This document shows, in pieces, positions 17,259 to 24,868 of a stretch of DNA of 45,870 nucleotides; the first letter of the stretch is position 1, and every line of letters begins with the position of its first letter. Source of the stretch: Acidobacteriota bacterium. GTDB lineage: Bacteria > Acidobacteriota > Terriglobia > Bryobacterales > Bryobacteraceae. A program made the position numbers and the translations under genes. The stretch is from positions 1 through 45,870 of the forward strand of contig JAKAJI010000003.1 in the NCBI GenBank assembly GCA_021813825.1, read 5' to 3'. The notes under the pieces were generated by a model. That model was not told where the DNA came from, made no database searches, and was given only the letters and a program-made list of their open reading frames with translations.

Positions 17259-17945
17259 TTGCCAACAGCGCCCGCTGCATTCTTCCTCTTACAACTCAGT
17301 CTTTGGGATCTTATTCAGGCCGCAAGTCCGGTGGCGAAAGCCGTCATGGTGATCCTGTTGATCCTTTCCGTCCTTTCCTGGGCTGTCATCTTCTCCAAGT
17401 GGAGTCTGTTCGGACGCGCCCGCCGCTCCAGCCGCCAGTTCCTTCGCGCCTTCCGCAAGGCCAGCGCTCTTGACGCCGCGGCCATCGCAAGCCAGCAATA
17501 CCCGATTTCTCCTCTGGTTGTTGTCTTCGATTTCGGCTACAGTGAGGTGGACCGGCAAGTGAAAACCGTGGGCACGCTCAAGAACAAGCTCTCCCTCGAG
17601 CGCAGCCTGCAGCTCGGCATGAGTGAACAACTGGCGAAACTCGAGCGCAATATGAACCTCCTTGCCACTACGGCCACCGTATCGCCCTTCATCGGTCTGT
17701 TCGGCACCGTCTGGGGCATCATCGAAGCCTTCCAGGGACTCGGTCAATCCGGCTCGGCCAGCCTCCGCGCCGTAGCCCCCGGCATCTCGGAAGCGCTGAT
17801 TACCACGGCACTCGGCCTCGCCGCCGCCATCCCCTCGGCGATCTTCTATAACCTGTTCGGCAACGATATTAAGGAATTCGGCACGCGCATGGAAGACTTC
17901 GCGCTGGAATTCCTCAACCTCGCGGAACGCACCTTCGGAGGGTAA
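17259..17945 (+). CDS. tolQ: TolQ/ExbB-family proton channel protein
   Basis: This inner membrane protein of the MotA/TolQ/ExbB family uses the proton gradient to power the Tol system. There is an N-terminal transmembrane segment (AVMVILLILSVLSWAVIFSK), a cytoplasmic domain, then two more helices including SPFIGLFGTVWGIIEAFQGL and ALITTALGLAAAIPSAIFYN. In-frame ATGs at 17211 and 17226 lie in or before the promoter, and the second falls inside the -10. I therefore take TTG 17259, preceded by AAAGGAG at 5-nt spacing, giving 228 residues. It is the first gene of the tol operon. Confidence 0.92.
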   Translation: MPTAPAAFFLLQLSLWDLIQAASPVAKAVMVILLILSVLSWAVIFSKWSLFGRARRSSRQFLRAFRKASALDAAAIASQQYPISPLVVVFDFGYSEVDRQVKTVGTLKNKLSLERSLQLGMSEQLAKLERNMNLLATTATVSPFIGLFGTVWGIIEAFQGLGQSGSASLRAVAPGISEALITTALGLAAAIPSAIFYNLFGNDIKEFGTRMEDFALEFLNLAERTFGG

Positions 17946-17949
17946 TCTC

Positions 17950-18393
17950 GTGGCCTTCAACTTCGACCAACCAACGGGCGGCATGGGCCGGAAGCGCTTC
18001 CACCGCAGCGGCACCATGTCGGAGATTAATATCGTCCCGTTGGTCGACGTAGTCCTCGTCCTTCTGATCATCTTCATGCTCACCGCCCACGTGATGGACT
18101 TCGGCCTCGAAGTCAACGTGCCCAAGGTCCGGCATACCACCAGCAGCACCCGTGAATTGCCCGTCATCAGCGTGAAGAAGAACGGCGAGTCCTACCTCAA
18201 CGAAAAGCCGGTGAACATCAACCTCCTCGGCCAGGAAGTGCGGAAGCGGTTCCCCAACGCGACCGAAGTTTATCTTCGCGCCGACAAGGAAACGGTCTTC
18301 GACGCACTGGCTCAAGTAATCAACGCATTGAATGAGGCCAAGCTGAAGGTCAACGTCGTTCTTCAGCCGGAAGAGAGCCCGGGTAGGGGCTGA
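17950..18393 (+). CDS. tolR: TolR/ExbD-family protein
   Basis: This 147-residue protein has a single transmembrane helix (VPLVDVVLVLLIIFMLTAHV) that includes the conserved Asp needed for proton coupling, followed by a periplasmic ExbD domain (residues 55-145). The start is GTG with GGAGGG upstream. It lies 4 bp after tolQ, and its stop overlaps the next start (TGATG). Confidence 0.93.
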   Translation: MAFNFDQPTGGMGRKRFHRSGTMSEINIVPLVDVVLVLLIIFMLTAHVMDFGLEVNVPKVRHTTSSTRELPVISVKKNGESYLNEKPVNINLLGQEVRKRFPNATEVYLRADKETVFDALAQVINALNEAKLKVNVVLQPEESPGRG

Positions 18394-19169
18394 TGCCACA
18401 CGCCGATATCCTCGACGAACAGGAATCGTTGCGCGGCTTCCTCGCGAAGTCTGTCATTGTTCACGCCGCCGTGTTCTTTTCCTTTTTCGCCTACGGGTGG
18501 TGGGCGAAAACGCACACCGGTCTGTTCGGCAGCCCGCAGCCACTCGGTGGCGGCGCCGTTGGCATTGAGGCCGTGCGCAGTATTCCGCTTCCCGGCCGGT
18601 CCGGGAATATCAATCCCCTCGCCAACGACACGCAGTCGCAGGTTCCTGCCCCGGAGAAGGTCCAGCCCAAGCCTCGCCAGGCGCCGCCCGACAAAGACGC
18701 CATTGAGCTCCAGGACAAGAAGAAACAGAAGAACCTCGCGCGCCTCCAGCAGGAGCGCCAACGCTTCCATCCACAGCCTGTACTGCCCAACCAGGTCACC
18801 AGTACGCTCGGCCAGGCGCTGGTCACACGCATGGTTCAAAAGCAAGGTTCCGGCGGCATCGGAGCCAACACCAACAGCGCCCTCGGCAATCAGTTCGGCT
18901 GGTATCTCGACTTAGTGAAGCAGCGCATCGCCCAGAAATGGGACACCACCCAGGTCGATGCGCGGGTTTCCTCGGCGCCCCCGGTTGTGCTGGACTTCGA
19001 AATCCGTCAGGATGGTTCGATCTCCGGCATTCGCACGATGCAAAGCAGCGGCAACCCGGCAGTGGATTTCTCGGCGCAGCGGGCCATTCTACAAGCCGCG
19101 CCGTTCCCCAACCTGCCGGGCGGATATAGTTCGGCTCCCATGGAGATTCTTTTCCAGCTACGACGATGA
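18393..19169 (+). CDS. TolA/TonB-like energy transducer
   Basis: This 258-residue protein has one N-terminal transmembrane helix (about residues 14-32, SVIVHAAVFFSFFAYGWWAK). A Pro/Gln/Lys-rich periplasmic linker (about 70-120) follows, then a C-terminal TonB_C-type domain containing VVLDFEIRQDGSISGIRTMQ. It would carry energy from TolQ/TolR to TolB and Pal at the outer membrane. Position suggests the TolA role, while the C-terminal domain looks more like TonB, so I leave the symbol open. It overlaps its neighbours at both ends. Confidence 0.85.
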   Translation: MPHADILDEQESLRGFLAKSVIVHAAVFFSFFAYGWWAKTHTGLFGSPQPLGGGAVGIEAVRSIPLPGRSGNINPLANDTQSQVPAPEKVQPKPRQAPPDKDAIELQDKKKQKNLARLQQERQRFHPQPVLPNQVTSTLGQALVTRMVQKQGSGGIGANTNSALGNQFGWYLDLVKQRIAQKWDTTQVDARVSSAPPVVLDFEIRQDGSISGIRTMQSSGNPAVDFSAQRAILQAAPFPNLPGGYSSAPMEILFQLRR

Positions 19170-20515
19170 ATAAAACACTTCTTTCCGGACTTGTTGTTTT
19201 AGTTGGCCCCGTGGCGCTGCTCGCCCAGCCCCAGCGCAACCTGATCGAGATCAGCGGTGGCGAACGCCCCGCCATCGCTGTGCCGGATTTTCGCGGCTCC
19301 GGCGACGCCCAGGCGCGCATGGCCGCCTTCAACGCCCGCCTCTTCGAGGACCTGCAGGATTCCGGCCAGTTCCGCATGGTGCCGAAAACGGTGATGCCGC
19401 TTCATGTTCCTCAGCAGCCCTCCGACTTTCATCCGCCCTCTGCCGGCTCCACCGCGCCCTGGCTGACCGACTGGTCCTCCTCGCCGGTTTCGGCGAATTA
19501 CCTGGCCTTCGGTTACACCGCGATCCAGCAGGGACAATTAGCCCTGTTCGGTTGGCTCTATGACGTACGCCAGCCCGACCTTCACAACGCCCAGTTGATC
19601 GGAAAGGTATATCTCGGCTCGCCGGACGACGCAGGCGCGCGCAGCGTCGCCGACCAGTTCGCCTCCGACATCCTCGCCCGCTTCGGCGCCCACAGCCTCG
19701 CTGGAACCAAGATCTACTTTGTCAGCGACCGCACCGGCCACAAGGAAATCTGGTCCATGGACTACGACGGCTCCAACCAGAAGCAGATCACCGACTACCG
19801 GTCCATCACCACGTTCCCCGTTGTATCTCCGGACGGCACGAAACTCGCTTTCACGAGCTTTCTCCATAACAAGGCGGAGATCTTCATGTTTTCGCTCCAG
19901 AGCGGGCGGCGGCTCCCATTCTTCAACCAGAACGCCTCCATGAACGCCGCCTCCGATTTCACGCCGGATAGCCAGCACCTGTTACTTTATTCCACGGCCT
20001 CCGGCGGCGTTTCCCAGATCTTCGAATCCGACCTCGACGGAGGCAACCTTCGCCGGATTACCGGAACAAATTCGATCGAAGTTGAGCCAAAGATGAACCC
20101 CAAAGGCTCCACGTACGTCTTTGTCAGTGGCCGGGGAGGCCAACCCCAGCTTTACATGATGAATTCCAACGGTCTGGATGCCTCCCGCCTGACTACAGGT
20201 GAGGGGGAGGCGGTGAATCCGTCCTGGAACCCCGACGGCATTCACATCGCATTCGCCTGGACGCGCGGTTTCGAGCCGGGGAATTATAATATCTTCGTCA
20301 TGGATGTCGGAACCCGTGAATTTCAGCAACTAACTCACGGTGTCGGCCGGAATGAAAACCCCAACTGGGCGCCGGATGGCGTGCACATCGTGTACTCCTC
20401 CCGCCGCGGCCGGACCAACCAGATTTGGACCATGCTCGCGGATGGGACCGGCCAGCACCAGCTAACCACCCAGGGAAACAACGAAAAGCCTGTATGGGGT
20501 AAGGCAGTACAATAA
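19166..20515 (+). CDS. tolB: Tol-Pal system protein TolB
   Basis: This 449-residue periplasmic protein has a signal peptide (about residues 1-20, KTLLSGLVVLVGPVALLA), an N-terminal alpha/beta domain and a six-bladed beta-propeller made of WD40-like PD40 repeats. Typical blades are KIYFVSDRTGHKEIWSMDYD and VVSPDGTKLAFTS. TolB docks on Pal and on the TolA-type protein and helps draw in the outer membrane at division. The start overlaps the previous stop (ATGA). Confidence 0.96.
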   Translation: MNKTLLSGLVVLVGPVALLAQPQRNLIEISGGERPAIAVPDFRGSGDAQARMAAFNARLFEDLQDSGQFRMVPKTVMPLHVPQQPSDFHPPSAGSTAPWLTDWSSSPVSANYLAFGYTAIQQGQLALFGWLYDVRQPDLHNAQLIGKVYLGSPDDAGARSVADQFASDILARFGAHSLAGTKIYFVSDRTGHKEIWSMDYDGSNQKQITDYRSITTFPVVSPDGTKLAFTSFLHNKAEIFMFSLQSGRRLPFFNQNASMNAASDFTPDSQHLLLYSTASGGVSQIFESDLDGGNLRRITGTNSIEVEPKMNPKGSTYVFVSGRGGQPQLYMMNSNGLDASRLTTGEGEAVNPSWNPDGIHIAFAWTRGFEPGNYNIFVMDVGTREFQQLTHGVGRNENPNWAPDGVHIVYSSRRGRTNQIWTMLADGTGQHQLTTQGNNEKPVWGKAVQ

Positions 20516-20556
20516 CGTGTTGATAAGTCGATGATTACAAGGAGAACACAACAAGG

Positions 20557-21345
20557 ATGAGCCACAGAATTTCGCTGTACGTCCGGAACGTCGGGGCCGT
20601 CGTCGCGGCCGCTGCGCTCCTGACCTTTACTTCAGCTTGTAAGAAGAAGGCGCCCGCGCCGCCGCCCGCACCCGCGCCAGCCGCTGAGGCCCCGGCGCCG
20701 CCGCCGCCTGAGAAACCCTCTATTTCTTTCTCGGCCGAGCCTACTTCCATTCAGAAGGGGCAGTCCGCTACGTTGCACTGGGATGTCAGCCACGCCACGG
20801 ATATGTCGATTGACCAGGGAGTGGGTGCAGTGCAGAGTTCCGGCCAGCGTCAGGTGTACCCCACCGACACGACCACCTACACCCTTACCGCGAAGGGCCC
20901 AGGCGGCACCAGCAGCGAGAGCGTGACCATCAATGTCACTACGCCTCCGCCTCCGCCTCCGCCGGCTCCCACCGAGTCCTCGGTGGACATCATCAACAGC
21001 CAGGTGAAGGACGTCTACTTCGATTACGACAAGAGCGATATCCGGGATGACGCCCGCACCGTCCTCACCGGCAACGCGGACGTTCTTAAGAAGGTTTTCT
21101 CGACCGACTCCCAAATCTCAGTCACCGCAGAAGGAAACTGCGACGAACGCGGTTCCGCCGAGTACAACCTCGCTCTCGGCGACCGCCGCGCCAAGGCCGC
21201 CAAGGACTTCCTCGTCCAGCTCGGGGTTCCGGGGGATCGCCTCAAGACCATCAGCTACGGCAAGGAAAAGCCTGTTTGCACCGATGCCACCGAGGATTGC
21301 TACCAGAAGAACCGCCACGTGCACTTCTCGGCCGGAGGCCAGTAA
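20557..21345 (+). CDS. pal: Peptidoglycan-associated lipoprotein Pal with an extra Ig-like domain
   Basis: This 262-residue lipoprotein has its lipobox ending TSAC, with the lipidated Cys at residue 28, then a Pro/Ala-rich linker. An Ig-like domain (about residues 52-130) is recognisable by GQSATLHWDVSHAT and DTTTYTLTAKGPGG. A second proline run and a C-terminal OmpA domain (about 147-258) follow. The OmpA domain carries peptidoglycan-binding residues in CDERGSAEYNLALGDRRAKA. Pal anchors the outer membrane to the cell wall. Typical proteobacterial Pal is about 170 residues and has no Ig-like part. Confidence 0.94.
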   Translation: MSHRISLYVRNVGAVVAAAALLTFTSACKKKAPAPPPAPAPAAEAPAPPPPEKPSISFSAEPTSIQKGQSATLHWDVSHATDMSIDQGVGAVQSSGQRQVYPTDTTTYTLTAKGPGGTSSESVTINVTTPPPPPPPAPTESSVDIINSQVKDVYFDYDKSDIRDDARTVLTGNADVLKKVFSTDSQISVTAEGNCDERGSAEYNLALGDRRAKAAKDFLVQLGVPGDRLKTISYGKEKPVCTDATEDCYQKNRHVHFSAGGQ

Positions 21346-21394
21346 CGGGTTCCCGCGCGAAACGCGCCCCAATCACGCTAAGCTGTATAAGGAA

Positions 21395-21423
21395 AGGCGG
21401 GCCGTCGACAGAACGGCCCGCCT
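21395..21423 (+). repeat. Perfect 11-bp hairpin between pal and cpoB
   Basis: AGGCGGGCCGT (21395-21405) and ACGGCCCGCCT (21413-21423) form an uninterrupted stem with a 7-nt loop. No T-run follows on the + strand (CATGAGAAAATAACG), so it does not look like a classic terminator. It may mark an RNA processing or stability point that sets a different dosage for cpoB. Confidence 0.55.
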
Positions 21424-21462
21424 CATGAGAAAATAACGGCTCACTCATTCCAGGAGCGCAAC

Positions 21463-22374
21463 ATGAAAGCCAAGAGTGTATTTCTGGTTCTATTGATGAC
21501 GGTCCCCGCTCTCTATGGCCAGAAAAAAGAGCAGTTCGCCGAGATGCAGCGCGACATCGCCAGCATGCAGGACGACATCAAGGCGATCCAGTCGGCGCAG
21601 ACGGAGAAATTCACTACGCTGCAGACGTTGATTCAGCAGGCGCTCGACAGCGCGAACCGCGCCAACACCCAGATGGCGGTCATGTCGGACAAACAACAAT
21701 CCGCTCTGAAAGATCTTCAGAACTCGGCCACGGTACCCATCGCAACCCTGAACTCCCGCCTCGATCAGATGGCGCAGTCCTTCCAGGAACTGAAGGAAAC
21801 CATCCTGGATATGAACAGCCGGATTAGCAAAATGGACGCCAAGATCCAGGATCTGCAGAAACAGATCCAGATCGGCGCCAACCCGGCGCCCGCCCCTGGC
21901 GCTACCGCGGCGCCCCCCGGCCCAGGCGGCATGGCATCTTCCGGATCGTCCGCGGGCTGCCCCGCCACCCTCCAGGCCGACACCACCTACTCCAACGCCC
22001 GCCGCGATTACACCGCAGGCAGTTACGACCTCGCCATGCAGGAGTTCAGCGATTACGTCCGCTGCTTCCCGAACACTCAGTTCGCGCCAAATGCGCAGTT
22101 CTACATCGGAGATATCTTCTACAAGAAGGGAGACTACGATACGGCTGTCAAGGCCTTCGATGCGGTGATTACCCAGTTTCCGGAAAATAACAAGACAGCC
22201 GACTCCCATTACATGAAAGGGAACAGCCTCATGAAACTCGGCCAGCGCGACGCCGCCGCGAAAGAGTTTCGCCTGGTTGTCAGCAAGTACCCCGACAGTG
22301 ACGCGGCCACGCAAGCCAAGGCTCGTTTGCGTGAACTGGGCCTCAGCACAGGTTCCACGCACCGCCGCAAGTAG
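21463..22374 (+). CDS. cpoB: Tol-Pal coordinator CpoB (YbgF-type)
   Basis: This 303-residue periplasmic protein has a signal peptide (residues 1-20), a coiled-coil region (about 25-135, rich in Gln, Asp and Met), a Pro/Gly/Ala linker (about 142-165) and three TPR-like repeats at the C-terminus. One repeat contains YIGDIFYKKGDYDTAVKAFD and another HYMKGNSLMKLGQRDAAAKE. CpoB links Tol function to cell-wall synthesis at the septum. CAGGAG precedes the ATG. It closes the tol-pal block. Confidence 0.94.
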   Translation: MKAKSVFLVLLMTVPALYGQKKEQFAEMQRDIASMQDDIKAIQSAQTEKFTTLQTLIQQALDSANRANTQMAVMSDKQQSALKDLQNSATVPIATLNSRLDQMAQSFQELKETILDMNSRISKMDAKIQDLQKQIQIGANPAPAPGATAAPPGPGGMASSGSSAGCPATLQADTTYSNARRDYTAGSYDLAMQEFSDYVRCFPNTQFAPNAQFYIGDIFYKKGDYDTAVKAFDAVITQFPENNKTADSHYMKGNSLMKLGQRDAAAKEFRLVVSKYPDSDAATQAKARLRELGLSTGSTHRRK

Positions 22375-22382
22375 TCCCCGCT

Positions 22383-23105
22383 TTGTCCACCCCCGACTCT
22401 CCTTCCCCCGTTCCATCCCAGCCTGGGATCGCCTCCTTCGAACAACTCTGCCAGCACCTCGATCACTCCCTTCTGAACCCTTCCCTCACCGAAGACGCAA
22501 TGCTGCGTGGCTGCGCTGCAGCGATCCGCTCCGGCATCTCCCGTCTTACCGTTCGCCCCTGCGACGTCGAAGCGGCTGTGCGCACCTTCCCGGGCGCCCA
22601 CATCGGCTCGGTCGTTGACGCCCCTTACGGCTTCTCCACCACGCCAAGCAAACTCTACGCCGCACGGGAAGTTCTGCGGCGCGGGGCCAAGGAAATCGAA
22701 ACCCCCATCAACTTCGGTAAGCTCGCTTCCCGCCAGTTTCAATACCTCGAAGCCGAGTTGCTTCAGATGACCCAGGCCTGCCGCGAATTTGGGGCGGTGC
22801 TCAAAGTTTCTGTGCCCCCTGCGGGACTCACCGACGAACTGAAAATGCTCACCTGCCGTATCCTGCGCCGCGCCGAGTGCGATTTCCTGAGCATCCCCTC
22901 GCTCGAGTCGATCGACCTCTGGAAAACGCACGCCCGCGACCGCCTTCGCATCAAACTCGCCGCGCCCACTTCCTCGCTCGATGCTGTGCTCGCCGCACTT
23001 GCGCAAGGCTGTGAACGCGTCGAGGCCGCCGACCCCGCCGCTATTGGCCGCGAATGGACCGATCGCGCCTCCGCGCAACCATCCGGTCAAACTAGCCAAA
23101 CCTGA
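22383..23105 (+). CDS. DeoC-like aldolase-family protein lacking the Schiff-base lysine
   Basis: This 240-residue protein resembles deoxyribose-phosphate aldolase (a TIM barrel). LDHSLLNPSLTED matches the IDHTLLKP region, GAKEIETPINFGKL matches the GA.E.D.VIN strand, and VLKVSVPPAGLTDE matches the following strand. DeoC makes a Schiff base with Lys in DFIKTSTG; here the equivalent stretch is CDFLSIPS, with Ser170 at that position. Glu106 replaces the usual Asp102, while Lys191 may match Lys201. Normal DeoC chemistry is therefore unlikely. The start is TTG at 22383 and is uncertain. Confidence 0.65.
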   Translation: MSTPDSPSPVPSQPGIASFEQLCQHLDHSLLNPSLTEDAMLRGCAAAIRSGISRLTVRPCDVEAAVRTFPGAHIGSVVDAPYGFSTTPSKLYAAREVLRRGAKEIETPINFGKLASRQFQYLEAELLQMTQACREFGAVLKVSVPPAGLTDELKMLTCRILRRAECDFLSIPSLESIDLWKTHARDRLRIKLAAPTSSLDAVLAALAQGCERVEAADPAAIGREWTDRASAQPSGQTSQT

Positions 23106-23149
23106 TCCGGTAGGTGATGGTTGTGTTACCCTGAGTGGGCTTCTTCGCT

Positions 23150-24670
23150 ATGGCTGAGCGGCCTTCCCTCCCTCCTGTCTGCATCGCGCTCGGCTTTCCT
23201 TCCACGGAGAAACTCCTCGAACAGGCCAACCGCGAGGCGCTTGCTGGCGAAACTTTTCTCGAGTTCCGCCTCGACCACCTCTCCAACCCTGCCGACGGCG
23301 TATCGGCGATCCGCACGTTCCGCGCACAATATCCGGGCTGCGCTATTCTCGCGACGTGCCGCCGCCACCAGAACCATGGAAAATTCAATGGCAGTATCGC
23401 CCAGGAGGTACGGATCCTTCTCGAAGCCGTAGCCGCCGGTGCTCGTGCGGTCGACCTGGAAATCGAAAGCGCCGAAACCGCCCCCTCACTGGTGGAAGAG
23501 CTGTGCTCGAAGGCCTTTCTTATCGTCTCGTATCACAATTTCGATGGCACCCCATCGGTGGACGCGCTTGTCCGCCGCATGTCGCGGATTCCGGCCGACG
23601 CATACAAGATCGTCACTACGGCCCGGAAACCCTCCGACAACTTCCGTGTGCTCTCCATCGCCCGCGGCTCCCATCGCGTTCCGGTCGTCGTCCTTGCCAT
23701 GGGCGAAGCCGGCTTCCCCACGCGTGTCCTCTCGCCGGCATTTGGCGGCCTGTTCACTTATGCCGCCCCCATCGCCGCCGAAGGAACCGCTCCTGGCCAG
23801 ATTTCCTCACGCCGCCTTCGCAACGAATTCCGCCTCGGCAAGTTCACCCGGGACGCCCATATCTACGGCGTCATCGCAGATCCCGTGCGCCACTCGATCT
23901 CCCCCCAGGTGCACAACCGTGCGTTCCAGGCCCGCCGCATGGACGCCGTCTACCTGCCGTTCCTTGTCAAAACCGGCCAGCTCCGCGATTTTTTCACCCT
24001 CGCCCGCCAGTTGCCCATCGCCGGGGTGAGCGTCACCATCCCTCACAAGCAGAAAGTCATGCGCTGCCTCGACGCCGTCGATCCGCTCGCCCGCCGCATC
24101 GGCGCCGTCAACACCGTCTGGCGCAAGGCGGGCAAATGGCGCGGCACGAACACGGACGCGCAAGGCGTTTTGAAACCGATGGAAAAACGCCTGCGCCTCG
24201 CCAAATCGTCCGTGCTGCTGGTCGGCAACGGCGGCGCGGCCCGCGGCGCGGCCTACGCCATGTCGGAAGCCGGAGCAAAATTGAGCATCGTCGGCCGGAA
24301 CATCGACCGCGTTCGCGCCCTTGCCAAGGCCTGCGACGCTGAAGTGCTCACTCCCTCGCAACTGACTGGCCGCCGTTTCGACGCACTCGTCCACGCCACC
24401 CCCCTCGGCATGTCGCCTCACACGAACGAGTGCTTCTTTGATGGCGATATCCCCGCCGATGTCGTCCTCGACATGGTCTACAATCCGCTTGAAACCGTCC
24501 TTCTTCGCCGAGCCCGTGAGCAGCACTGCGAGGTCATCCCCGGTATCGAAATGTTTATCGAACAGGCCGCCCAGCAGTTCGAAATCTGGACCGGCGAAAG
24601 CGCACCTCGCGCCGTGATGGAGAAGGCCGCGGTTGAAGCATTGACGCAGCCGCACCCTGCCGCGGGCTAG
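23150..24670 (+). CDS. aroDE: Bifunctional 3-dehydroquinate dehydratase / shikimate dehydrogenase
   Basis: One polypeptide carries steps 3 and 4 of the shikimate pathway. Residues 1 to about 230 form a type I dehydroquinase with Glu38/Arg40 (FLEFRLDHL), His129 (VSYHNF) and the Schiff-base Lys153 (AYKIVT). Residues from about 240 form shikimate dehydrogenase: GVIADPVRHSISPQVHN for substrate binding, VTIPHKQKV with the catalytic Lys, NTDAQGVL and the nucleotide-binding GNGGAARGAAYAM. I take ATG 23150 as start; a GTG at 23135 would add five residues. It is the fourth open frame after pal on the same strand. Confidence 0.95.
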   Translation: MAERPSLPPVCIALGFPSTEKLLEQANREALAGETFLEFRLDHLSNPADGVSAIRTFRAQYPGCAILATCRRHQNHGKFNGSIAQEVRILLEAVAAGARAVDLEIESAETAPSLVEELCSKAFLIVSYHNFDGTPSVDALVRRMSRIPADAYKIVTTARKPSDNFRVLSIARGSHRVPVVVLAMGEAGFPTRVLSPAFGGLFTYAAPIAAEGTAPGQISSRRLRNEFRLGKFTRDAHIYGVIADPVRHSISPQVHNRAFQARRMDAVYLPFLVKTGQLRDFFTLARQLPIAGVSVTIPHKQKVMRCLDAVDPLARRIGAVNTVWRKAGKWRGTNTDAQGVLKPMEKRLRLAKSSVLLVGNGGAARGAAYAMSEAGAKLSIVGRNIDRVRALAKACDAEVLTPSQLTGRRFDALVHATPLGMSPHTNECFFDGDIPADVVLDMVYNPLETVLLRRAREQHCEVIPGIEMFIEQAAQQFEIWTGESAPRAVMEKAAVEALTQPHPAAG

Positions 24671-24679
24671 ACTAAGGGC

Positions 24680-24868
24680 ATGAAGCCGGCCATCACGCGG
24701 CGCGAACTCGCTGCCCTCGCTGCTTTGTCCCCGTTGGCGGCCGCACAGACGGCCAACGCCCCGGACGAAGTCGAACAGACGCGGCAACAATACCACCGGT
24801 CCGCCGCCGCTCTCGATCAAGTCGAACTCCCCATGGCCACCGAACCTGCTGTCACCTTCCGGGCTTGA
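24680..24868 (+). CDS. Small exported protein upstream of an amidase
   Basis: This 62-residue frame begins MKPAITRRELAALAALSPLA, a twin-arginine-like or Sec signal peptide with an AAAQ cleavage region. A short charged helix and a tail reading VELPMATEPAVTFRA follow. Its TGA overlaps the TTG start of the amidase (TTGA), suggesting coupled translation. I do not know its function. It could supply an export signal or a partner peptide for the amidase, which has no signal peptide of its own. Confidence 0.55.
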   Translation: MKPAITRRELAALAALSPLAAAQTANAPDEVEQTRQQYHRSAAALDQVELPMATEPAVTFRA

